Assembly: GCA_028551475.1 (NCBI GenBank)
Contig: CM052359.1
Location: 26,847,583 to 26,911,582, forward strand
Direction: 5' to 3'
From: Casuarina equisetifolia
Taxonomy: Eukaryota; Streptophyta; Magnoliopsida; Fagales; Casuarinaceae
DNA length: 64,000 nt
Shown here: positions 54,501 through 64,000 of the stretch, one piece after another
Layout: every line of letters begins with the position of its first letter
Position numbering within the stretch: the first letter of the stretch is position 1
Program-made: the position numbers and the translations under genes
The notes under the pieces: generated by a model
What the model was told of the DNA's origin: nothing
The model's input: the letters and a program-made list of their open reading frames with translations, nothing else
The model's database searches: none

Positions 54501-57500
54501 TATCTTGAATCCTTCAAGCAAGAAATATTATTAATCGAGACCAGGAATGGCAAAGTGGAACATAACCCTTCTCAATGGCACAGCTTCAAAATTAAAGCAT
54601 GTAATAGACTTCAGTCCCTCCAAGTTTCAAGTGCTTGTCAACTAGGGCCCTCTTTATTTTAATTTTGTGATCCATACTGAACTTTTTATACTGCCAATAG
54701 CTTAGTCCTTCCATTGGTCTCCATTAACATGGTATTCATCAAATGTTACAATTTGAGCCACAAATCACAATTACAAAAACGTTGTACTGCATAGGTTAAA
54801 TGACTGTTTAAAAAGAAAAAAGGAGCAGTGACCCCCTTTTTGGGGAATAGCCACGTTTTTCTTTTTTTGGGTTTTGTGGTTGGTTTTTTTTTTTTTTTGG
54901 GGGGGGGGGGGGGGGGGTGTTCTGGTCACGGACAGAGGGAACACAGAGATTTCATAAAAGAAAGAAATAGAAGGGAAATAATGAAGGAAGAATGGTTGAA
55001 CAGGAAAGGAAGAATATATCCAGGTGCTTGAAATAAGACAAGAAAAATGGAAAAAGGGGAAGCCACAAAAATATAACCAGCAACAAAATGGTCAATGTAG
55101 GGGACTAGATGTTTTGCAGTAACAGGATGGACTTAGATCAAAAAGGGACTTGGTGTGACCAAAATGACAACAAAACCAAACTTGAAGGCACAAACATGTA
55201 CTTAACCAAAATTAAGTATTGATGAAAAAAATTACGTTGTAACAAGATGCTTAAAAGGGATATACCCTGCAGTCAATTGGAACGTGTACACCATTTCCTT
55301 AGATAGAGGCTAGACCAGCTAAGAAAAACAAATTGTCACATATACTGGAATAATCACTTACATCATCCTCAAAGTCCTAGGTATAGCCTTCAGAGCCTGC
55401 AGGTAGTTCCCAGGACATTTCTTCAAGCATTGCAACTGTATAAGAAAGTTTTAAGTTTTACTAGGACTGAATAGAATCGATCTTCAGAACTATCAAGTAG
55501 AACATGGCCTTCAAGGTAGAAATGGAAACCACCAACAGGCATTACAGAGAACATATTGTGGGGAAATTAAATTAGATCTTGAGAGACTAGCACACAACAG
55601 GATAATAGAAACATTAAATATTAGCAGAAGCCAAGAAGAAAGCTATCCATTAGGAAATAAAGTTGGAATCTTACTACAGCCCGTTCGGCTACCAGATACC
55701 GAGGTAACTGCCTCAGAGTCCCATCAATATCACCACTTTCCTCGTAATATTCACGTGCCTTTGCTATTACATTTCTTTGTATTTGAAGTCTCAGTTAAGA
55801 AAGCACACAGAAGTTCTCTTTGTAATGCAATAGAGAACATGCAACAAAAGACTTGAATCAGAAAGAGGTGAATAGATAAAACTTTCCCCATCAAATATAG
55901 AAACAATAAAAGGATATCCCCATCTCTTGGATCAAGAATCATGCTTACAGCAGTTTTCCACTCCCCTCGGAGTAAGGTAGCCCCAAGTAGGTGAGTTGGC
56001 ACAGATCCACTTCCAAATCGCTGATGTCATTTGCAAACATTTCAATAATTTTTTTTCCTCAAGGGAAAAAAGAAAAGAAAAGAAAACCCCTATACTTTCA
56101 GAGACTAAAACTTTTGATCCCTTAGTGATCCAAGTTATGCAGTTAGCTCTTAAGGGTTTCAGCACTGACTGAAACCAGCAAAAACATTGTGGTGACCAAT
56201 GCCTTCAAATTTCAGATATCTCTATTTCAATAAAAACAGGGGTAAACTGTAGGAATCCAACTTAATCTACAATTAATATGCATGATTCTAAATCATTTCC
56301 GAAAAGAAGCTAGGTCGATGTCAGAAATATTTTGGACTATAATACTAGATTGATATTAAAGTATGTACCAACTAGATTAATATGCATGATATATTAGGCT
56401 GTGTTTAAGAAGACAACAATGACCATGCATAGCATATCGTGCCAAGTAATATCTTTCCAGTCTTTAACAAGTGGACTTTGCATAAATTAGGCATTAACAG
56501 AAACTTCAAAGCTTTAACATATGTAATACCTCAAATATGTCAATTACCATTTACCTCCAAAACTGGTATTCACTACTCAATAGATATATGTACAACATGA
56601 GGACGTCCATTTAATAGCATTTTCAACATGACAAATACGGAGAAAAAATACAAGCAAACACATAAAAAGCAAGTAGAAAGTACTTGTAAACCAAAGTAGT
56701 TTATAAATCCAAGCCTTCCCAAGGCATCTGCAGATGCTTTGATGGTATCTTCAGAATCTGAAACAACTCCTCTGAGAAGATATGCAAGTGCAGTCAGTGG
56801 ATAACAAAAGATGTTGAAACATAAGAGCACCACATGGGTTAATGAAAATATATTTGAATTGACAAAAGAAAAAAACTCTCACCGCAATGTTACTGTAAAT
56901 CTGTTTCCCAAGAGCTGGCCAAGAAGAAGTCCTTCCTTGACATAGCTGGACAATAAAGCAGCTCTGAAAATGAATGCAGCATGAACCAAATGGGCAGGGA
57001 AACCAAGAACTTAGAACTGATCAACCTTACCAGAAGTCTCCAACTTTAATACCAATCAACCTTTTATTAAGAGCAGCTAATTTACTCGCATGCTGCTTGA
57101 AAACAGTCACCTGGAAAAGTGAAAAAGAACTACTAAACCGAAGGTCTCTGTCCCCAGACGAGCTGACATTTTTTAAGCAGTTGTTTACAATATCTTTCAG
57201 CCATCTTAAACTTCAAATGCTCAAACTTAAGACTCAGAAAGTGGAGGAGTGACTAATATTATCACAAAACCTCGTAAGTAAACAAATCAACGGTATAATC
57301 TTTAGGTAGCTTTTAATGACAGAAAAATATGACCCATGGGACAAGCTACCAACTCCACTTTCATGTGCTCATTGGCAACTTAATTCGCCAACCCATTCAA
57401 TCCATAGATGTGGTGAATTCACATGTTTGACCAAGCCAACTTGCTTCCATGCATTGAGATCACCAGCCTACAAGTTTCTAGGGTTATTAAAAACTTATTA

Positions 57501-60500
57501 GAAGATTTTGGAAACGTATAAAGACATATACAGACTTATGTATAGCCAAATCAGCAAAATGACCTCTTGGTATCTTGTTCTACAAGTGCCTTACTCTGCT
57601 TAATACACCATAACTGCAATGCCTCAACTTAATAGTTTCCTTTCCACATGCTAGAAGCATTTATATTAAAGTACAACAAAAACAAAAAGAAGAAAACCAT
57701 ACCAGCCTTTCTTTATGAATGGAAGACAAAAGGAGAAAAGTATGAGATCAGTAAAAATATATGAGGAAACAATAATGGTATAGCTTTTTTAACTTGTCTT
57801 TTATTTTTTTATTTTTTCCTTGGGTTCTGAGAGTGTAACTTAAGAGTATAACCATATCCAGAGAAGTATGCAAGATAAGACAATCTAAGACAATCTAACA
57901 TTTACTCATTGAATGCACCTAGGACTGGAATGCAACAGAAAGACTTGAGCCCAGCCAGGCTTATCATTTTCAGCTTCTTCGAAAGCACGTACTAAATAAT
58001 ATAACCTGATGCTGCATGCATCAACGTTAATTATTTGACACCGTGCCTGATGTTTCATTAATGCTAGAAGGGAATCTGTTTTAGGTGCTTGAGTAAATAT
58101 AAAAAAGAGCCCGAACTTTTTTTTTTTCCAATTAAGAGACTATTCTTCTATTGGTAAGTTATGAACATGCACACTGGATCCAAATAAATGACTGCAGTCC
58201 CCAGGTGGTTTCTGCAGGTGGAGCAGTTATTTTAGCTAACCTCATTAACAATATGGTAGCAAATGTTTACAAAAATTAAGGCCTTCAACAAGGAATGTTT
58301 ATGGAACTTATACTAGTAATCTCAGTTCAAGAATGAATAGATAGTGAAATGTAAAATAATGTATGGTTATCACTCAATGCACTGCCGGTGTAAACAAAAG
58401 AGCACATATCTTCCACTTTTCCACCCAGCAGGCAGAGAAAAGAGAGAGGGTCCTCTAAATTTCAGCAGACAAATCTTAGTCTTGAAACAGCAGGTCTGTT
58501 TCCGTCTAATCTATTTAATGAGCAATCTCTTTGTTAGAGCTTGCATCACTCTCACTCTTGACAGACCAAAAGTTTGCTTTGTGTTCAACAACCAAGAGGA
58601 CACCTGAAATATATACCTGATGGAGCATAAATGAAAAGTGTATCTACATGGAACTACTCCATACAGAATCTTGTTACCTGGTAATCACTGCTTACTGAAA
58701 ATTCTGTGTTTCAATCAAGCAAAGAATTTTTGATCGCAAACCCCATTTGTGGGTGCTATTCATTTACATTTGAGCTTTGGTGTGTAATGCCTTGTGTTTT
58801 CTGAGCGCCATGCATGACACATCTTTTTTCCCACTTTCCATGTTATACAAAATGAGAGATGATTAACTCTAGCAAGGCATTCTATAAATCAGGGAAGTGC
58901 GTCCCCGAGAGAGTTATGCATGACATGGATAGAGGTCAGCATATATTTGTTGCAGCATAAAGATTAATATCAGATGCAAGAAGTTTACAAATAGATCACT
59001 TGTGTTCATTTTCAGTCTGACCAAATTAATGCCCCATACCTCTATGTGTTGTGGTGTGTGAGGCAACCAAGTACATATTGATAATTTTGATACAAGAACT
59101 TCAAAAGGATCTGTTAAACACATACCTTCTATATCAAAAGCAATAAACAAGCAAACAACATGCAAGGACATGAGAAGCACAATGGGAAGAATGAATACCC
59201 TTTGAACTGAGATTGAGCGCTTATCCTTCGTACCCGCAAATCCAAATGACCTTGGCTGTCAAAAAGTACCAACAAACTCAGCAGGAATATATTGGACAAA
59301 CATGGTTAAATTTTTTTACATATTTAAGCCCAGTGAACCATTCATTGGCTTACAAATTCACAAAGTAAAAGAAGAAAAAATTATGCTATCACTCCACAAT
59401 CACTGGTTAAGAGAGAATTCATCAAAATATGTAACAAATGACCATCAGAACCCATGATTGAAGAAAAACAGAGCCAACCAAGGAAATTAATAACACAAGA
59501 ACACACCTTTTTCACTCTGACAATTTATGTGTATATGCACACAACGAAATTAAAGATAAAAGGCTTCATGCCTTAACACAATCTAGAGTTGAGAAAAACC
59601 CCCCACAAATCATGTATCAGAACTAATAAATAGTCAGAGAAACAGAAGACAAAAAGATGAGGAAATAGGATAATTTATGGTAATAATAAGAAGAAGAATA
59701 AAAGAAGGACAAAAGGAAGAAGCTCAGAATTAGCTTTTTCATTATCTTGACAAGCCTTATATTCCATTATAGCAAGCAGGAAAAGCTCAGCCATTTTTAT
59801 GCAAATGAATTTGACATACCTGGATGCCAAGCATCTTTGCTATCAGTCCTAAGGCTTCCTGTGTCTCCTTGTTCTCCTTATACAGATGAAATCTGGGTAT
59901 TGACATTGAAACAATATTTCAGCTTATGTTCAAACAACACCTAAAACACCACATGAAATAATTAAGAAATGATTCTTTGGAAGGTAAAAATCTTTAACAA
60001 GCAAAGAAGAAATGCTTCTACCACATCACCTATTTCATGATCTAAAACAGTTTCATGACATAGCATACATTTATATATTTCACTTAGCAGAGGCAGTTCA
60101 AAGGTTTTCCTGTGCCAAACATAAACAAATGTAAGTAGATCTAACCCATCCCAGATCTTGTTCTCTAATTCAAGAAGAGCTGAAACCTTTTACAAGCACT
60201 TGACAGGCAGAGATATGGATGCAAGAATGACAAGAAAACTGGCAACTGCAGCTGTATCACCTTAGGAACTTGTCAAAATTCTCTGGCCAATTTTCTGAAC
60301 CTCTGCTATCAAAGGGCTTATCACCTCTTTCTTTCCGTTTCTTGAACTTTCCTCCTCTACTGTTATGACCTCCATTATTTAATCTCACGCGAATACATTT
60401 TGATGAGGCATCTGGTCCATCAACCACATCGGTAACAAGGAATTTGAAGTTTTGCTTAAAAAAATTATGAATTTCCTGAAAGCCATGAAAAAGTGAATAT

Positions 60501-61803
60501 GTAAAAAGATTAAAAGTCGAGCAACTTACATTCGAAGTCAATTTAGTAAAGTGTACAACAGAGCTGAACCAGCCTAGCCTCAGCAACCAAGTTTGGAATC
60601 CAAATAGAAGCTTAAAGTATAGGACAATGAAGTATAACATGTCAATCAATTCTATTCAGGTCCCATCCACTAAGTTTGACTTAAGCATGGTTCGGAAGCA
60701 CACAAATACATTCCCCAATTATTAACTCTTTCACAAAACCCCTCAAACCCTCAACCAAAAAGCAAAACCATCCAGTTGGTTCTGACAGAAGACGCGTAAA
60801 TGAATGAAACAGGATCAAAGTGTAAAACCAACCGTGCGGTGAGACTTCTCAGTATCTGGAGACAGAATAATTGGTGACGTGCTGTCTCCAATGCCAGAAT
60901 TAATTTGACTTATAAAATCTTCCAAACGCTTGGCATCAGCATCACCAGCCAAATCTCTGAACTTCTCAATCTCAGAAGCATAACTTTTGTTATTAGCTGT
61001 CTCATCTACCACCTTCACAGTTTCCTCGCCAATCTGCATAAATATAACAAATGCACTATAATAAAAATATCGATGTTTAAACTTCTAATAAGTTAAATAA
61101 ATCAATCAATGATTCATAAGCAGCTACCTCTGGCGGTGCATCCAAGGAAATCAAATGAACAACCTTTCCTTCCGCATCTACTTCATTTACGATAAAATCA
61201 GAATACCTAGATCAAAATTCCAGGAGAAACAAATAAATAACACGATATCACTACAAGACAGCATAAAAACAACAGTCATACAGACTTATCCCCGTATGTC
61301 TACAGCTGCCTTGCAAATGAACTGTTATCATGTGCAAAATGCAGTATGATTCTCCTCGAACCATGACGCGACGGTAATACAGAGTGTAAAACGTAAGAAA
61401 ATTATAACATTTTCAAGAAAAATAAAATCATTGAATCAAGGCAAATTCTTCCTCAACCAACACTGAAACGGTAAGGAAGTTTGCACGGACATACGCATAT
61501 GGATACCCACGCAGACACTTATCTGTGTGTCACACTTTTGGTTAGTCTGAAAACACAGACTAACCAAAAGTACCAAGCCGGAATTTCGGTCTATGTACTT
61601 ATCATTGATTTCTCAGCAATCAAGCACAACGGAAATCTCAAAACTTCAGTGCAGATTATTCCAACGCGTGAAGAAGAAATACATAAAGGAAACACTCAAA
61701 CTTCTTGTCAAGACCTTTGCTTGAGAATGCCACGAAAGCCAGGAAGCTTTGAGATATAGCAGAAGATTCCGACGTCCGATTCATCAAGCGTTTTGGTTGA
61801 CAT
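48558..61803 (-). CDS. PUS7: TruD/PUS7-type pseudouridine synthase
   Basis: RNA pseudouridine synthase of the TruD family; eukaryotic PUS7 modifies tRNA, snRNA and mRNA uridines. Twenty exons join in frame to 676 aa: 61803-61715, 61206-61128, 61033-60833, 60475-60261, 59892-59820, 59255-59199, 57110-57031, 56945-56883, 56771-56684, 56020-55918, 55778-55675, 55435-55362, 53313-53249, 53065-52887, 51166-51099, 51002-50948, 49719-49682, 49592-49524, 49440-49137, 48584-48558. The catalytic Asp is in FAGTKDKRSISVQR (D230). Other TruD blocks are PGFRGILKQRYSDFIVNEV, INYFGLQRFGSGSVPTHLLG, LRQLPRYLVAERAV, YVHSFQSYLWNHAAS, IVLPMPG and FQRPIDFDW. Acidic low-complexity inserts follow YVHS..KHG and LLTYVDG. 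Intron 10 is AT-AC; all others are GT-AG. An in-frame Met at 61899 would add 32 basic, Ser-rich residues that could be an organelle-targeting leader. Confidence 0.95.
50551..51010 (-). repeat. Diverged duplication containing PUS7 exon 16 and a decayed copy of it
   Basis: The segment around true exon 16 (about 50779-51010) is repeated in degraded form at about 50551-50745, in intron 16. Shared landmarks on the plus strand are AGGTTATA, TTTTACTA-TAT, AACAAGACCAGGC, TTGTTTACT-like, and ATGATAGACATTGGCAAT. The copy of exon 16 is at 50737-50677 (minus strand), 61 bp against 55 bp for the true exon. Confidence 0.85.
50677..50737 (-). pseudogene. Decayed duplicate of PUS7 exon 16 (pseudo-exon)
   Basis: Read on the minus strand it begins after TTTAG and ends before GTATAG, so both borders still look like splice sites. 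The core ATTGCCAATGTCTATCAT matches exon 16 (encoding IANVYH). Two extra bases near its start shift the frame and bring a stop (ATG TAG) inside. If spliced in, it would truncate the protein. Confidence 0.8.
52505..52555. repeat. (CTTTTT)n microsatellite
   Basis: About seven hexamer units of CTTTTT in the intron between PUS7 exons 14 and 15. A (TC)n run also lies nearby at about 52320-52340. Simple sequence only. Confidence 0.9.
54883..54917. repeat. Homopolymer junction: ~16 T followed by ~19 G
   Basis: Found in the 2-kb intron 12 of PUS7. On the transcribed (minus) strand it reads C19 then A16. A G19 run can form a quadruplex and is hard to sequence, so its exact length is doubtful. Confidence 0.9.
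55779..55917 (-). other. U12-type AT-AC intron (PUS7 intron 10, 139 bp)
   Basis: On the minus strand the intron begins ATATCCTTTT at 55917 and ends AAATAC at 55779. The branch-site-like TTTCTTAAC lies at 55802-55794, with its branch A about 16 nt from the exon. These match the minor-spliceosome signals (ATATCCTTT; TTCCTTAAC; terminal AC). Joining the exons at these points restores DPRDG-ERNVIAKAREYY in frame (G + AA gives Glu). No GT-AG alternative keeps the frame. Confidence 0.93.
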
Positions 61804-64000
61804 TATGGTTTTCGATGATATTCTGGCGCGGATGCTGCAGAGTGAGTAGGGTTTTAGAGCAGAGAAGCACAGAGTTTCAGTCTTGAGCTTATTCCACATT
61901 TGGGGTTTTAACCCTTTCCCAAGTAAACGCAGCGTTTGTTAGACTAGAGGAATCGTTTGTTTTGATATGAATTTGCCTGAAAAAATAAAAACAGAATTCG
62001 TATTCTATAATAGGTGACCTATGAATTAATTTGGTATTTGTAAAAACCCAGTTTTCGTGATTAATTTTTTTTTATAAGCCAAAATCCCATTCAGCTTGAC
62101 ATGATGGCTTGAATTGAAAATAGTTTTACATAATGACTTACACTGAAAAGCAATTCATTATAAAACATACTTAGATCAATCATAAATATAGTCAAATAAA
62201 TTTGAATTTATGATACTTATTTTTGTAAGATATTTCATACTAACCTTTCTTAACCTCTTCCAAGACATTTTCATTATTATTTTACTTATTCTAGATGTTA
62301 ACGGTTTCTAGATGTTGCTTTTAAAATGTTATAATTTCGTTATAATTTTACTTATTCTAGATGTTAACAGTTTCTAGATGTTATTTTTAAAATGTTATAA
62401 TTTCTTTTCACTTTTCAAAATCATTGCACATAGTTTAAGATGTTATTGTTGATTACTTGTTTAACTCTCATCTTTTAGTTACTACTATACTCTATATTAT
62501 ATATCAATAGACTGTGATGTATTGGGAATTAATTTTTTAGTATAAGAGTGGTTGATTATTGTAAAGATCAGTAAAGAACAATAGAATCAGTATTTCAATC
62601 GCATCGGTTAAAAGTGATAGGAGATGTAGGAACTTGTGGTTGAGCTAAACCTCCTGCAATTTCCTTATTTGTGTTTTCTATATGATAATTGCTAAAGAAA
62701 TTTAAACATGTATCAATTAGTTCAGCCCATTTTTCTTAATTGATCATGGGAGTTACAAACCTACAAGATAAAGAAATTTAAACACATATCAATTAGTTCA
62801 ACCCCTCTTTCTTAATTGATAAAGGGAGTTAGAAACCTAGAAGATTAGGATGGATGTTTGCGCGCTCAATTTGTATTTCTTATATCATGGAGCATACCCA
62901 TTAATCTATATGTGATCCTTTTTCATGACTTAAAACACTTTATTGTACTATCGTTGACACCCTATAGTACCTTGTTTTCACCTAACTAGATATAACTTAT
63001 ATTGTCACTGTTACCTATCAATTCATGTATGCCTCCACTATTTGCCATTAGCAAGTAGTCAAATGAATCATTTAGTTTCTTATCAACATGCATTGTTGCA
63101 ATATTATTCTTACCAATAGTTCATTCCTTAAACTTCATGTCTTTACCAATGTAGGATGGATTGGCAATGGCAATGCTTGTAGATCTATTAGCATTTTTTG
63201 TATATTCTAAAGTATTGACCTCATATCACTGAGTTTTCAAAAATAATGTATGGTTTATTACTCCAACATTAAATACAGGAACATGATTGACCCCACTACT
63301 AAACTCATTTGGTTCAAAACAATCCTCCAAGACCTTTGTACCCTCATTCCATGACCTTCAAGTCTACCTCACTGTCAACATTCTTTCTCATGTCATATCA
63401 AACATGTTAAAATTGATTATTGTTTTATTTGATAACATGTTACTCGAAATACACTTTAGGTCCATTTTATTTCCTCTAAGCTTTAGATTGCATATATTTT
63501 CACAAAAGGCTACTCCACCTTCAAAAAACACATCAAATTTATCATAGAACTTAACCTTTATCGCTTTATCTTTAATGCACAAAAGAAGTGATAACTTGTC
63601 TCTAACACACAGAAAAAGTGACATCATAATAATAATTTATGATGATGGTAGATTAAGGAGCTTAAAGAGAAGTAGCACATAGTAATATATATATATTATT
63701 ATTATTTTATTATAAAATTACATCATTTACAAGTATACACATTTAGGCACCAAATTTGCTCAACCACTATGCCCAAAGGCCATGATCTATTAGTTTGGTG
63801 AACTCAATTACTTTATTATATCATCATTAGTTTAAACCCCATATGCCCAATCTTGCCTCAGCCCCCATGAGCCCATGACAATAGATAGATGTATCAAGTC
63901 TCTCAATTATATGAAAAACTCTCTTATGAGCACCATTAGAAAGTGAAGTCAAAATTAGGCAATGCTTTGATTTTTTAAGTATGTTCTACGTTTGATTACT
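61804..64000. other. PUS7 upstream region and AT-rich spacer with tandem duplications
   Basis: 61804-61920 is the PUS7 leader or an N-terminal extension. Beyond 61930 the DNA is AT-rich. It contains two tandem duplications: 62281-62346 with 62347-62405 (66-bp period, ACTTATTCTAGATGTTAAC), and 62694-62769 with 62770-62845 (76-bp period, AAAGAAATTTAAACA). The minus strand between about 62930 and 63630 is open over longer stretches than the surroundings, with a few stops, but I recognise no protein. No gene is called. Confidence 0.6.

Noticed and set aside
62930-63630. Partly open minus-strand stretch that might be an old coding relic
   Set aside because: Several in-frame stops and no motif that I can assign to a transposon or plant family. 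Too weak to annotate.

Overview
This window is nuclear DNA of a flowering plant, most likely a woody rosid eudicot (species not determinable by eye). Evidence: AT-rich intergenic DNA, many short GT-AG introns, a chloroplast carotenoid enzyme with a transit-peptide-like leader, plant-only families (DUF868, plant NDL) and an LTR retrotransposon primed by initiator tRNA-Met. I rebuilt six genes exon by exon. Every junction was checked for splice dinucleotides and reading phase.

Layout. (1) 958-7827, minus: zeta-carotene desaturase (ZDS), exons 1-12; the 3' end lies beyond the left edge. (2) 9438-13973: a decayed, internally deleted Ty3/gypsy-type LTR retrotransposon, with a probable 1.78-kb solo LTR of a second family (10701-12480) nested in its gag. 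(3) 18174-19073, plus: a single-exon DUF868 protein. (4) 23189-28388, plus: the exon-junction-complex helicase eIF4A-III, 8 exons. (5) 29882-40322, plus: an LMBR1/LIMR-type multipass membrane protein, 14 exons. (6) 41910-47178, plus: an NDR/NDL protein (alpha/beta-hydrolase fold without a nucleophile), 11 exons. (7) 48558-61803, minus: a TruD/PUS7-type pseudouridine synthase, 20 exons, convergent with NDL. The rest is AT-rich spacer with microsatellites and short tandem duplications.

The genes are unrelated housekeeping genes (plastid carotenoids, mRNA surveillance, membrane protein, G-protein signalling, RNA modification) and do not form a cluster or operon. The interest lies in splicing and genome structure: a textbook U12-type AT-AC intron in the PUS7 gene; a GC-AG intron in eIF4A-III; a three-copy 126-bp tandem array that copies the eIF4A-III intron-1 acceptor plus the start of exon 2, leaving one intact decoy acceptor; a decayed duplicate of PUS7 exon 16 in the next intron that still has AG and GT borders; a 27-bp last coding exon in PUS7; and repeated 65-125-bp tandem duplications. 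I found no new multigene system, no RNA gene I could support, and no CRISPR or bacterial-type element.
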